64,000 nt of DNA from Pseudomonadota bacterium (GCA_022560735.1 JADFSO010000006.1:1-64000); one strand, 5' to 3'. Positions 29,229 to 39,312 are shown, counted from the stretch's first letter. A program made the numbers and translations. The notes: a model not told the origin generated them from the sequence alone.

Positions 29229-29717
29229 ATGGTTCGAGACAGCCGCATCGCGATTGGCGCAAGCGCAAAATTATCCAGTTTTGCGGCTCTGATGTCGTTG
29301 TATGAAAGTAATTTCATCCGCTTGAACTGGCTGATCCAGGAGCCGCAAGAATTCATCGGCGAACAGCAATCCAGCGTCCCCGGAGATTGCACGCTGCACC
29401 TGAGATTACTGGAGCGCACGCGGCATACGAGTACCCTGCACATGACCTATATGTTCGAGGAATCGGGACTATGGATAGCGGATCCTGACATGACGATTCG
29501 TATTTATCACGATGCCAGGCTGGCGGAGGCGATGGCTTGCAGCAGGGTGCATCGCCACGAGATCCTCAGGCAGTTTGATACGGGCTGCACGCAGGAGGTC
29601 AACCGCCGGCGGGTGAGAAATTCGATGTTAAACAAGTGGCTGGAGTACTGCACGGATAATGGTCACCGTTTCGTTGCTATCGGGTCCACGGCCGGCCTGA
29701 GCCAGGCTGTAAGCTAG
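29229..29717 (+). CDS. DUF1249 (YqiB) family protein
   Basis: The 162-residue soluble protein matches the YqiB/DUF1249 pattern: LMSLYESNFIRLNWLI, LHLRLLERTRHTSTLHMTY, PDMTIRIYHDARLAEA and the NRRRVRNSMLNKWLEYC segment. The function is unknown. In E. coli the homologue lies near parE and cpdA; here it is followed by an unrelated coiled-coil gene at 15 bases. Start ATG 29229 is the better choice by family length; there is no strong ribosome binding site, so the N-terminus is uncertain. Confidence 0.88.
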   Translation: MVRDSRIAIGASAKLSSFAALMSLYESNFIRLNWLIQEPQEFIGEQQSSVPGDCTLHLRLLERTRHTSTLHMTYMFEESGLWIADPDMTIRIYHDARLAEAMACSRVHRHEILRQFDTGCTQEVNRRRVRNSMLNKWLEYCTDNGHRFVAIGSTAGLSQAVS

Positions 29718-29732
29718 AACGGGAAAGAGACC

Positions 29733-30782
29733 ATGGCCAGGGACGACAAGTTCGGAGCATTCACGATACGCAACGAATCAAGAAGCCAGGAGATTGGCGA
29801 AAAGCAACTGATCAAACTTTACCGAAACCGCGCCGAGCTAAAAAAAGAATTCAAACGGCTGCGTGATGAAAGATACAACATGGAGCAGTTGCTGGAAAAA
29901 AAGGACAGGGACCTGGAAAAATCCCGCGGCGAACTGACCGCGTTTGAAACGCTGCTTGCCGAGCCAACTACCGCATTCAACACCATGGTTTTTTTCCAGC
30001 TCAGGGGAATATGGGAGGATTGCAGCGGGCGGGTAAAAAAACTGGTTCTCGAAATGACCCAGATGCGGGAAACCAGGGAAAGGCAGCTGCATGTGGCCGA
30101 GTTTAGCAAGGCACAGGGTGCGCGGGCCGAGAAATTCAAGCTCAAAGAGAGTGCGCTGCAGACCGAGCAGGATGAGTTCAGCGAGATTATTGAAAAGCTT
30201 CAGAAAAACTGTGACGAGCTGAGGGGGTTCTGGAATTTTTTCAAGCGGCGGGAGTTTCGTGTGCAGATTTCCGAGAACGAGACGCAGCGCGAGGAACTGA
30301 AACACAAATCCGGTCAACTCGCGCAAAAACGGCAGGATATCGAAGCGGAACAACCGCCGGAATTCGGCGGCCTCAGTGTGCAAGGGAGAAGGGCGATAAA
30401 CCTGGTCGGTCTGGGGAGCGCGCATCATCTCTATGAACACTACGCCTCGGGTGGCCTGTATAAGCTGGTCAAGGCTGCAACCGTGGGCAGACCGCGCAAT
30501 GCGCGCTATGGCGACAAGGCGGCATGCGAAAAAATAATGAAAAGAGTCAACGAGTTAAAAGTGGGGCTGGACAAACAAAAAAACTTCAATCAGGTCTTGC
30601 GCGAAGAGACCGAGCGCATAAAAAGCGTCGTCAGTTACCGCAAGGACGCAGATTGCATACCCCTGGCAAAATCTCTGACCAAGCTGCCATCGAGGAAAGC
30701 GCAGGGAGATGGGAAACTTTTAGAAAGCGTAAACCTGCTTGCCGACCAGGTCTGGGATGTCCACGACGCAATGTTGAACTAA
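29733..30782 (+). CDS. Unrecognised coiled-coil protein
   Basis: The 349-residue protein is highly charged and predicted by eye to be coiled coil for about residues 20-75 and 90-205 (long runs of Arg/Lys/Glu with heptad leucines). A globular, glycine-containing segment follows (about 210-265: GLSVQGRRAINLVGLGSAHHLYEHYASGG) and then another helix. There is no signal peptide, membrane segment or recognisable catalytic motif. The start at 29733 is close behind the DUF1249 gene, suggesting a shared transcript. The 3' end stops one base before the convergent RND operon. I do not recognise a family and do not propose a function. Confidence 0.72.
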   Translation: MARDDKFGAFTIRNESRSQEIGEKQLIKLYRNRAELKKEFKRLRDERYNMEQLLEKKDRDLEKSRGELTAFETLLAEPTTAFNTMVFFQLRGIWEDCSGRVKKLVLEMTQMRETRERQLHVAEFSKAQGARAEKFKLKESALQTEQDEFSEIIEKLQKNCDELRGFWNFFKRREFRVQISENETQREELKHKSGQLAQKRQDIEAEQPPEFGGLSVQGRRAINLVGLGSAHHLYEHYASGGLYKLVKAATVGRPRNARYGDKAACEKIMKRVNELKVGLDKQKNFNQVLREETERIKSVVSYRKDADCIPLAKSLTKLPSRKAQGDGKLLESVNLLADQVWDVHDAMLN

Positions 30783-30783
30783 A

Positions 30784-33700
30784 CTAGGTAGTCCCGACAC
30801 CCAACCGGGAAACCTGCATGACCTTTCTGCCCCAGCGCACCATTCCGTCGAGCACCACGTACAGGTAAGGCACGACCAGCAGTGAGGTGACGGTCGAAAA
30901 TGCCAGGCCGCCGATGATCGCCCTGGCCATCGGGAAATACGGTGGCCCGTCGCCGCCGACCTGGGTCGTTCCTACCGCCAGCGGGGCCAGACCCAGGATC
31001 GTGGTCGCCACGGTCATCAGGATCGGGCGCAAGCGGTCTCTGCCTGCTTGGATGATCGCTTTGTCGCGCTCCATGCCTTCATGACGAAGGTTGTTGATAT
31101 GATCGACCAGGACGATCCCGTTGTTTACGACGACACCGATCAGGATCATGATGCCGATGGACGCCATGAATGAAAACGTAGTCCCGGTGAGCAAAAAGAA
31201 CCAGAACACACCGATAATCGCAAAACCAATCGATACGATGATCGCCAGCGGAAAAAGCACCGACTCGAACAATGCCGCCATCACGATGAATATCATCGCG
31301 ACGCCGAGCAAAGTATTTTGCAACATGACCATTTGCGTATCATCCTGCCGTTCGAATCCGCGACCGAACTTCCAGCTATAACCAGGCGGCAGCGCGAACT
31401 CTTCCATGAGCTTTTCGACATAGGGTTTGACGTCTTCGAGCGTTTTGTCTTTCTCCATATTGGCGTTGATAACGACCGCGGTCCGCCGGTCGACGCGCCG
31501 GATTGCCTGCGGACCGCGGGTCACATTGAAGTCGGCGACCGCACCCAGCGTTATTCGCTGCCCGGCGGCCGTGTACAGGGGGAGGGCGGCGAGATCTTCC
31601 AGGCTTTGCTTGTCGCTATCGCGGAATGCCATGCGCACGGTAATCTCGCCATCCTCGCCACGGAACTCCCGCAGGTTTTCTCCACGCAAGGCCAAAGAGA
31701 CAAACTGGGCCACCAGTTCGGTGCTCAATCCCAGCGCCATCGCCCTTTCCCGATCGACGACGATCTGAATCTCCGGCGCACCGGTGTCGGCATCGGAAAT
31801 AACATCGGTCAAACCGTCTACGCTTTCCAGGATACGCTCGACTTCAAAACTCAGCTCGTTTAGCAACTGGGTGGAATTACCGGAGATTTGTATGCTGAAA
31901 CCGTCGCCACCACCGCCTTGCTGATCGAATTGAAAACTGGGTTTGCCGATCACCAGTTCGGGGAGGTTTTCGCTAATAAACGCGATAACGTCCTTGGTTG
32001 AGATCGTTGCTTCGTCTTCATCCGTCAGGAGAATCGTCGATTCGGCGCGCCCGGTGTCGAAATAGCTGTATACCTCGACGATATCGAGTTTTTCCTTGTT
32101 CGCATAAAGAAAATCTTCGATCCGGTCCACGGCGGCCTCGATTCGCTCCAGCGGATAAATCTCGTCCACGTGATAAGGCATGAACAACCGGCGACCCGAT
32201 TCCTGCGGGAAGGTGTCAAATTTTATCTGCTTCATGGGTATGGCCACGCTGGCCATGATCAGGACGATGACAAGCGCGGTTTTCCAGCGATGTTTCATCA
32301 CCCAGGCCAGGGAGCTGGCGTACTTGTCGGTCAGGCGCGTCATCAATGCGCCTTTTTTAGGGATTGGCGGCGGCGGCACCCGGGCAGCCAGCATCGGCAC
32401 GATGGTCTGTGCGATGGCCAGCGACGCCAGTAGCGCGACGACGATCGTGATCGCGACATGGGTCAGAAAAACAGTGATATCCATTTTCTGCCCGAACATG
32501 ATGGGCAGGAAAACGATAATCGAGGTCGCCGTGCCGGCGATCACCGCCAGACCCACTTCGTTGACCCCGAGCAAGGTCGCCTTCACCGGCTCATCCGGGT
32601 GCATGATCCGGTAGCGGAAAATACTTTCAGTGACCACGACCGCGTTATCGACCAGCATGCCGACGGCCAGCATCAGACCCATCATCGTCAGGATATTCAG
32701 CGTCAGGCCAAAGAAATACATGGCCGCCAGCGTAATCAGCAGCGAAAAGGGCACGGCCAGCGTGACGATCAGCGTCGTGCTCCACTGGCGCAGAAACAGA
32801 AACAACACGCCTATAGCCAGCAGCGCGCCGACCAGGCCGGCACTCAGCAGATCATGCAACGATTCGCGCACATTATCGGCCTGGTTATCCAGGTCGAAAA
32901 TATTGATCCCCTGCATCTGCGGAAGTCTGCCGATTTGCCGGATTTCCCTTTGCACCCGGTCATTAACCTCCACCATGTTGGCGCCGGTCTGCTTGAAGAT
33001 ATTGATGCCAACCGCGTAAGTTTGGTTAAGGTGGCGACCGTAATTGCGATCGGGACTGCGTAATTCCACGGTGGCGATATCAGACAGGCGCAGGTTGCGG
33101 TTATCGATGACGATGTTTTCGATGTCTTCGAGGGAGGTAAATTCGCCGCGCGGGCGGACGCTGAGACGTTGGCCCGCATCGGTAATCTGGCCGGCGCTGA
33201 CGGCGAAATTGCTTTTTTCCAGCAGCTCACGGAGCTCGCGGATATCCACGCCATGCGCGGCGACGCGATCTACATCGAGCAGTATGCGAATTTCCCTTGG
33301 CTCGACGCCCTGCAACTCAACGCGGGACACGCCCTCGAGGCGTTCCAGCCGCCTTTTGACCGTGTGGTCCAGCATTTGATAAGCGTCCGACAGATCGCGG
33401 TCGCTGGAGATGCGTAGCACGAGGATAGGCTGGTCACCGAGTGAGCCGGTAAAAACCAGGATGCGTTCCACGTCATCCGGAATATTGGCGCGGACTGCGT
33501 CAATCCGCGCCCTCGCTTCGATACCCATCCTGGACGCATCTTCGTCCCAGCTAAATTGCACGAATATTTGCGACTGATCTTCGGTCGATGTCGACTGCAT
33601 CCGCTCAACGCCACTGAGCGTGGCCAGCGATTCTTCGATGGGCCGCGTGATCCGTCGTTCGATCTCCTCGGGGGTCGCCGAGCGATATGGAATCTGTATG

Positions 33701-33837
33701 AACAGCCCTGGAAACTCGATATCCGGGAATTTTTCCAGCGGCAGCAATTGCGAGGACAGGACGCCGATCGCGGCCAGTGCGACAAATACCATGATCACCG
33801 TTACCGGGCGGCGTAGCGCAATCTCAGTATGTCGCAT
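30784..33837 (-). CDS. RND-family efflux permease 2 of the four-gene operon
   Basis: A 1017-residue RND transporter with 12 predicted membrane helices and two periplasmic porter/docking loops. Helix 4 reads GMLVDNAVVVTES (first relay Asp kept, second replaced by Asn), helix 10 GVVVNNGIVLVDH (no AcrB-type Lys). It is the last gene of an operon with a second permease (11 bases upstream) and two adaptor genes. A GAGAAG site lies upstream of ATG 33837. The substrate is unknown; the relay pattern is typical of HAE1-like permeases that differ from AcrB. Confidence 0.95.
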   Translation of the reverse strand: MRHTEIALRRPVTVIMVFVALAAIGVLSSQLLPLEKFPDIEFPGLFIQIPYRSATPEEIERRITRPIEESLATLSGVERMQSTSTEDQSQIFVQFSWDEDASRMGIEARARIDAVRANIPDDVERILVFTGSLGDQPILVLRISSDRDLSDAYQMLDHTVKRRLERLEGVSRVELQGVEPREIRILLDVDRVAAHGVDIRELRELLEKSNFAVSAGQITDAGQRLSVRPRGEFTSLEDIENIVIDNRNLRLSDIATVELRSPDRNYGRHLNQTYAVGINIFKQTGANMVEVNDRVQREIRQIGRLPQMQGINIFDLDNQADNVRESLHDLLSAGLVGALLAIGVLFLFLRQWSTTLIVTLAVPFSLLITLAAMYFFGLTLNILTMMGLMLAVGMLVDNAVVVTESIFRYRIMHPDEPVKATLLGVNEVGLAVIAGTATSIIVFLPIMFGQKMDITVFLTHVAITIVVALLASLAIAQTIVPMLAARVPPPPIPKKGALMTRLTDKYASSLAWVMKHRWKTALVIVLIMASVAIPMKQIKFDTFPQESGRRLFMPYHVDEIYPLERIEAAVDRIEDFLYANKEKLDIVEVYSYFDTGRAESTILLTDEDEATISTKDVIAFISENLPELVIGKPSFQFDQQGGGGDGFSIQISGNSTQLLNELSFEVERILESVDGLTDVISDADTGAPEIQIVVDRERAMALGLSTELVAQFVSLALRGENLREFRGEDGEITVRMAFRDSDKQSLEDLAALPLYTAAGQRITLGAVADFNVTRGPQAIRRVDRRTAVVINANMEKDKTLEDVKPYVEKLMEEFALPPGYSWKFGRGFERQDDTQMVMLQNTLLGVAMIFIVMAALFESVLFPLAIIVSIGFAIIGVFWFFLLTGTTFSFMASIGIMILIGVVVNNGIVLVDHINNLRHEGMERDKAIIQAGRDRLRPILMTVATTILGLAPLAVGTTQVGGDGPPYFPMARAIIGGLAFSTVTSLLVVPYLYVVLDGMVRWGRKVMQVSRLGVGTT

Positions 33838-33848
33838 GGCAAATCTTC

Positions 33849-36800
33849 TCAGGCAAGCCCGGTCTGCGCCGCTGGTATCGATACGGTTTTGCGATCCATC
33901 AATGAATAGACGGCGGGGATCACGATCAGCGTCAGCAGCGTAGAGGTCAGCAAACCGCCAATGACGGTGATTGCCATCGGTGTGCGCATTTCCGCACCCT
34001 CGCCAAAACCGATCGCCATCGGCAACAGGCCGAGCGTCGTGGTCAGCGTCGTCATCAGGATGGGCCGCAATCGCGCCTTGCCCGCTTCGATGATGGCGGC
34101 AGTCTTTTCCGTGCCGGCTTCGCGCAGCTTATTGATCATATCGACCAGGACTATTGCATTATTGACGACGATTCCGGCCAGCATGATCACGCCGATAAAT
34201 GCGACGACGTTTATCGGCGTGCCGGTAACAAACAGGGCCAGTACCGCGCCAACCAGCGCCAGCGGGATCGTAAACAGAATGACGAAGGGATGGATCAGCG
34301 ACTCAAACTGAGACGCCATCACCAGGTATACGAGAAACACGGCGAGCATCAGCGTGAATTGCATCGATCGCATGGAGGCCTGCATTTCCTCGTTCTGACC
34401 GGTGATTTGCGCGCCGATCCCGGCGGGCAACGGCGTCAGGTCGATAATTCCCTGCAATTCCGCAGCGGCGGTCCCCAGGTCGCCGAAAGCCAGGTTGGCC
34501 GAGATGATGGCGACTCGCGACTGGTCGATCCGCCGGATCTCGGCCGGTCCGGTCGCCAGGCTGATGTCGGCGATTGCCTCCAGCGGTATGGGGCGGTCGC
34601 TGGCCGGGTTGACGATCAGCCTGCGGATATCCGCTACCGATGCCTTGCTGGGATCGACGCTGCGAACGAGGACATCGATCTTGCGGTCTCTCCAGGTGTA
34701 TCGCGTAGCGACATCGCCACGAATGTTCGACACAACGCGATTGGCAATATCGCGCACGACGAGGCCCAGGTTTGCGGCTCGCTCCTGGTCAAAAACAATC
34801 TGGATTTCCGGGTTTCCGGATTCGACCGTTGTCCTGATGTCCGTGAACCGGCTGGACGCCGCCATGGCCTGCTGGATCCGGTTGCTCACCGTGGCGATCT
34901 GGTCAAGATCGAAACCCGAGACTTCGACTTCAAGCGGTGTCCTGAATGTAAACAGGGTAGGCCGGCCAAACTCGTACTGAACACCGGGAAGTACCTGCAA
35001 TCGTTGCCGCATGGATTCGATTGCCTGTTCCTCGAGCAACCGGGTGCTTCCCGGTTTCATTTTTACGCTGATTTTTCCGGTGTTTTCGCCGGCATCGACC
35101 GGGTTGGCATCCAGTCGATTGCCGGTTCCGGCAACCGAGTAAGTCAGTTCAACCGCCTCGTTTTCGGATAACACTTGTTCGACCGTTCTGAAGCTCTGGT
35201 CCGTCTGGCTTAGCGGAGAACCAGGCGGCAGCCGTACATCGACGAAAAACTCGCCTTGCGCGAGCTGCGGTATCAGTTCACTGCCCAGTCTCGGCACCAG
35301 CGACATGGACCCGGCAAAGATCCCGCATGCGATCAGGATAACCAGCCAGCGGTGCTTCAGCGACCAGGCCAGTGTCCCCGGGTAAACGCGGGCCAGGGCC
35401 AGGTAAAAACCCTGGAAAAGCCATACTCCCGGGCGCAACAACTTGTTCATCGACCAGGCGATCGCCGAGAAAAACTTGCGCAACATGCGAACCACGAACG
35501 CGATGCCACGGGTAAACCACGCCGGTGGGCGGTCATCGGTGGCATCGGCGAAGCGCTCGCCCGCGCCCATCGCCGCCAGCATCGGGATCAGGGTCAGGGC
35601 GACGATCAGCGAGAACGCCAGGGCGAAAGTCACGGTCAGCGCCTGGTCCTTGAAAAGCTGGCCGGCGATACCGCTGACGAAGACCATCGGGAAGAATACG
35701 GCGACCGTGGTCAGCGTTGAAGCGATAACGGCGGTGGCGACCTCGCTCGTTCCTTCGCGAGCCGCCCGCATCGGCGGCAGACCCATTTCCTTCTTTCTGA
35801 CTATATTTTCCAGGACGACGATCGAATTGTCGACCAGCATGCCGATCGCCAGCGCAATACCGCCCAGTGACATGATATTCAGCGATATTTCACTGCTATA
35901 CATCATCAGGAACGTGCCGACGACCGATACCGGGATTGCGGCGCCGATGATGAAGGTCGCGCGCGCGTCGCGCAGGAAAAAATACAACACCAGGATGGCC
36001 AGCAGGCCGCCCCAGAGTGCCGCTGAGCGTACCTGGGAAATCGCGTTCGAGATAAACGTCGACTGATCGTAAATCGTGATCAGTTTCATGTTGTCGGGCA
36101 GGGTGGTCTCGATATTTTTCAATCGTTGCTTGATTCGATTGGCAACCTGGACCGTGTTTGCATCACCTTCCTTGTAAATCCCCAGCTCCACGGACTCCTG
36201 GCCATCGACCCTGGTGATTGCCTCGCGTTCCTTGTAACCGCGTTTGATCTGCGCAATATCGCGCATATAAATGATCCGGCCATCAACATTGGCAACGATG
36301 ACGTCGGCGATTTCATCGATGCTCTGGAATTGGTTAATGGTGCGGACGAGGAATCTCTGCGAGCCTTGTTCGATCCTGCCGCCGGACAGGTTAACGTTCT
36401 CCTCGCGGATTCTGCGGGTGACGGTTTCGATGGACAGACCGAGCTGGGCGAGTCGAAGCTGATCGACGAGGATCTGAATCTCGTCTTCGAGGCCGCCGCT
36501 GGTCTTGACCGCCGCCGTCCCTTCGCTGGCCTCGAGATTTGTTTTTAGCTGTTCCTCGGCAAAACGGCGCAAGGCCTTCAGGCGGTCCTCGTCGTTTTCA
36601 TACTTGATTTCGGCGTCCGGGTCTTCGATCAGCGCGAGACGCATGACCGGCTCGTTGGACGGATCGAAGCGCAGGAGCATCGAACGGCCGGCTTCCAGCG
36701 GCAGTTGCAGGATGTCGAGTTTTTCCCTGACGTCTACACCGGCGATGTCCATATCGGTGCCCCAGGCAAACTCGAGCACGACATCGGATTGGCCAGAGCG

Positions 36801-37052
36801 GGACACGGAGCGCACCCGGCGGACATTCTTGATCACGCCCACCGCTTCCTCGACCGGTTTCGTAACCAGGCTTTCGACCTCGATCGGCGCCGCGCCGGTC
36901 AGCTCGGTACGGACCGTCATCGTCGGATAAGAGAGGTCGGGCAGAAGATTGACCTTGAGCCGGGACAGGGAAACCATGCCAAACATAATGACCGCCACAG
37001 TGAACATCATGATGGTCACTCGGCGCTGGGTAGCAATATCGATAAGTCGCAT
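33849..37052 (-). CDS. RND-family efflux permease 1 of the four-gene operon
   Basis: A 1067-residue RND transporter, somewhat longer than its neighbour because of an extra cytoplasmic/hydrophobic linker around residues 505-560 (after ADATDDRPPAWFTRG). Helix 4 reads GMLVDNSIVVLEN, helix 10 GIVVNNAIVLVDM. The start ATG 37052 has AAGGAA five bases upstream. Two adjacent permease genes plus two adaptor genes suggest either a heteromeric pump, as in MdtBC, or two pumps under common control. The protein is clearly not a recent duplicate of permease 2: the two differ strongly at the N-terminus and linker. Confidence 0.95.
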   Translation of the reverse strand: MRLIDIATQRRVTIMMFTVAVIMFGMVSLSRLKVNLLPDLSYPTMTVRTELTGAAPIEVESLVTKPVEEAVGVIKNVRRVRSVSRSGQSDVVLEFAWGTDMDIAGVDVREKLDILQLPLEAGRSMLLRFDPSNEPVMRLALIEDPDAEIKYENDEDRLKALRRFAEEQLKTNLEASEGTAAVKTSGGLEDEIQILVDQLRLAQLGLSIETVTRRIREENVNLSGGRIEQGSQRFLVRTINQFQSIDEIADVIVANVDGRIIYMRDIAQIKRGYKEREAITRVDGQESVELGIYKEGDANTVQVANRIKQRLKNIETTLPDNMKLITIYDQSTFISNAISQVRSAALWGGLLAILVLYFFLRDARATFIIGAAIPVSVVGTFLMMYSSEISLNIMSLGGIALAIGMLVDNSIVVLENIVRKKEMGLPPMRAAREGTSEVATAVIASTLTTVAVFFPMVFVSGIAGQLFKDQALTVTFALAFSLIVALTLIPMLAAMGAGERFADATDDRPPAWFTRGIAFVVRMLRKFFSAIAWSMNKLLRPGVWLFQGFYLALARVYPGTLAWSLKHRWLVILIACGIFAGSMSLVPRLGSELIPQLAQGEFFVDVRLPPGSPLSQTDQSFRTVEQVLSENEAVELTYSVAGTGNRLDANPVDAGENTGKISVKMKPGSTRLLEEQAIESMRQRLQVLPGVQYEFGRPTLFTFRTPLEVEVSGFDLDQIATVSNRIQQAMAASSRFTDIRTTVESGNPEIQIVFDQERAANLGLVVRDIANRVVSNIRGDVATRYTWRDRKIDVLVRSVDPSKASVADIRRLIVNPASDRPIPLEAIADISLATGPAEIRRIDQSRVAIISANLAFGDLGTAAAELQGIIDLTPLPAGIGAQITGQNEEMQASMRSMQFTLMLAVFLVYLVMASQFESLIHPFVILFTIPLALVGAVLALFVTGTPINVVAFIGVIMLAGIVVNNAIVLVDMINKLREAGTEKTAAIIEAGKARLRPILMTTLTTTLGLLPMAIGFGEGAEMRTPMAITVIGGLLTSTLLTLIVIPAVYSLMDRKTVSIPAAQTGLA

Positions 37053-37102
37053 GAGTTCCTTCCGTTTTTATGACGGTCTGAAATGCGTCAATTGGTGGAT
37101 TG

Positions 37103-38173
37103 TCAGCCGGTTGCGGGGTTGATGATCGAAATCTTCGTGCCGTCTTTGAGACCGGACTGACCGACGACAACGATCACTTCATCTCCTGTCAGGCCTTCCA
37201 CGATTTCAATATTTTCATCGCTGGTATAACCCGTGGTGATCGGCCGGCGGTGCGCGACCCCATCCTCAATGACATAAACGACGGTGTCCAGATCACCGAC
37301 TATGATCGCGGAGCGGCGGACGAGAATCGCCTGTTCGCGCTTGTCGAAAATGATGTTGAAGCGACCGAACATACCCGGTTTCAGCTGGCCGTCGCTGTCC
37401 GCTACTTCAACGGTGACTTTGAAGGTGCCGGTTTCGGGCGAGACGGTCGGGCTGATCCTGGCTACGACGCCGGAGAAGGATTTATCCGGCATGGCGTCGA
37501 CAGATATCCTGACCTGCTGCCCCGGGCTCAGCTTGCGAAATTCGCGTTCGGGTACATGCAGATACCCCAGCAGGGGATCCATGTCGCTGACGTGAAATAC
37601 CGGTTCGTCGGCGGTGATCGTGTTGCCGAGTTTGACATATCGATCCGCGACTACACCGTCTATGGGCGCCTTGATCTCGGTGTAACTGAGTTCCAGGCGA
37701 GCCATGTTATAGGTGGCCCTGAGCGAGTCCATTTCGTAGCGGATATTTTCGAACGCGTCCGCGCTGATCAAACCCCGTTCGCGGAGGTTCGTGTTTCTCT
37801 TGTGTTCTTGTTCGAGCTTTGAAAGGTTGGCTTTTGCCTGCTGGGTTTCCAGGCGTAGCCGGTCGCCATCCAGACGCGCGAGTATCTGCCCGGATTTGAC
37901 GATATCGCCTTCTTCGACCAGCAGCTCGACAATTTCTCCGCCGACCTTGGCGACGACTTCGGCTTCGCTATCGGCCTCGAGGGCTGCTGTCGCGGAGTAG
38001 ATGGCGAAAATATCACCGCGGGTCGCGCGACCCACTTCCACCGGGATGGCGGCAGCTTCTTCTTCATCGGCCGCATTCTTTTCGTCATCGTCCTCGGCCT
38101 GCATTTCGCATGCGCCAAGAACGATCAGCGGCAGTAGAAAAAGCACCCGTCGATACAGCGGCCGGATATGCAT
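37103..38173 (-). CDS. RND efflux adaptor lipoprotein, second of the pair
   Basis: The 356-residue membrane fusion protein has a lipoprotein signal ending LGAC (about residue 22), an acidic linker, lipoyl-like halves (VEEGDIVKSGQILARLDGDRL), a short coiled hairpin, and the barrel domain TEIKAPIDGVVADRYVKLGN. It resembles the adjacent adaptor (38208-39266) along its full length, down to VIEDGVA.RR near residue 310 and the GLTGDEVIVVVGQSGLKDGT ending. It is 50 bases upstream of permease 1. AAGGGGAG precedes ATG 38173. Confidence 0.94.
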   Translation of the reverse strand: MHIRPLYRRVLFLLPLIVLGACEMQAEDDDEKNAADEEEAAAIPVEVGRATRGDIFAIYSATAALEADSEAEVVAKVGGEIVELLVEEGDIVKSGQILARLDGDRLRLETQQAKANLSKLEQEHKRNTNLRERGLISADAFENIRYEMDSLRATYNMARLELSYTEIKAPIDGVVADRYVKLGNTITADEPVFHVSDMDPLLGYLHVPEREFRKLSPGQQVRISVDAMPDKSFSGVVARISPTVSPETGTFKVTVEVADSDGQLKPGMFGRFNIIFDKREQAILVRRSAIIVGDLDTVVYVIEDGVAHRRPITTGYTSDENIEIVEGLTGDEVIVVVGQSGLKDGTKISIINPATG

Positions 38174-38207
38174 CGAGCCGGACTCCCCTTGTGATTTTGT
38201 CAGTGCC

Positions 38208-39266
38208 TCAACCGGCGTGTTCTGTTACCAGTGTCCCGTCTTGCAGGCCACCCTGACCAATGACGACCACGGTATCGGAGTCGTTGATTCCCTCGAGGAT
38301 CTCGACCATGTCGCGATCGGTGATGCCTGTTTCAATGATCCTGCGGCGCGCTACGCCGTCTTCGATTACGAAAAGGCTTTTTTCGATATCCTCGTCAAGT
38401 ATAGCTTCTACCGGAACCATGACCGCATCGTTATGGACATCATAAACCACGGCGACCCGCGCAAACATGCCCGGGCGCAGAACTCCGCTGCGATCAAGAA
38501 TTTTGAGCGTCACCCGGAAAGTACCGGTATTCCGGTCGATGCGCGGGCTGATACGCTCAACCTTCGCCTTGAACATCTCCGCCGGCAGGGCATCCGCCGT
38601 GATATCCGCGGTCTGGCCCACGCTGAAACGACCCATGTTTTGTTGCGGTACGTAAAGTGCCAGCATCAGCTGACTCGGGTCGGTGATGATAAACAGCCGC
38701 TGGTTCACCTGCAGGTGATTGCCCGTCTTGACCAGGCGCTCGGCGATCACGCCGTCGATTGGTGCTTTTACCTGGGTATACCCATAATTCAGGCGTGCGA
38801 TTTCATAGGCAGCTTTCAGTGCGCGGGTTTCGTACTTCAGGTTCTCAAAGGTTCCCGGGGCAACCAGATCAAGCTTCAACAGGTTCTGGTTGCGTTCATA
38901 TTCCTTCCTGGCACGCTGGTACTCGGCGCCTGCACTTTCCATCGCCAGCTTCAGGCGCTCCCCATCCAGACGGGCCAGGACCTGGCCAGCCTTAACCCAA
39001 TCGCCTTCTTCAACCAGGATCTCAACCAGGTCGCCTTTGACTTTGGCAACAACAGGCGCCTCAAAATCCGCTTCCAGGACGCTGGTACCGGTATGGCGAG
39101 CATATATGTCGCCTCTGTGGACGCGCATTACACCGACCGGGATCGATGCCTGGACGGTCGATTCCGCCTTCGCATCCGCGCTGCTGGCTTCACTGGTGCC
39201 GCAACCGCTGAGGGCTGCGCTACCGGCAATAAGTACAAAAACCGAGATATATTTCCAGAATTTCAT
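38208..39266 (-). CDS. RND efflux adaptor lipoprotein, first of the pair
   Basis: The 352-residue membrane fusion protein starts at ATG 39266, giving a lipoprotein signal with lipobox LSGC; the frame opens to 39308 but those extra residues do not suit a signal peptide and fall on the leader inverted repeat region. Lipoyl-like (VEEGDWVKAGQVLARLDGERL) and barrel (TQVKAPIDGVIAERLVKTGN) motifs are intact. It is the promoter-proximal gene of the four-gene operon, preceded by a dyad at 39313-39340. It and the adaptor 34 bases downstream are evident paralogues. Confidence 0.94.
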   Translation of the reverse strand: MKFWKYISVFVLIAGSAALSGCGTSEASSADAKAESTVQASIPVGVMRVHRGDIYARHTGTSVLEADFEAPVVAKVKGDLVEILVEEGDWVKAGQVLARLDGERLKLAMESAGAEYQRARKEYERNQNLLKLDLVAPGTFENLKYETRALKAAYEIARLNYGYTQVKAPIDGVIAERLVKTGNHLQVNQRLFIITDPSQLMLALYVPQQNMGRFSVGQTADITADALPAEMFKAKVERISPRIDRNTGTFRVTLKILDRSGVLRPGMFARVAVVYDVHNDAVMVPVEAILDEDIEKSLFVIEDGVARRRIIETGITDRDMVEILEGINDSDTVVVIGQGGLQDGTLVTEHAG

Positions 39267-39312
39267 AATGCGCCTGTAATTTGAGAGTGGTGCGTGAGCA
39301 TAGTTCACTCAA

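Noticed and set aside
38001-39284. 427-codon open frame on the plus strand
   Set aside because: Antisense to the two adaptor genes, which have clear lipoprotein signals and barrel motifs.
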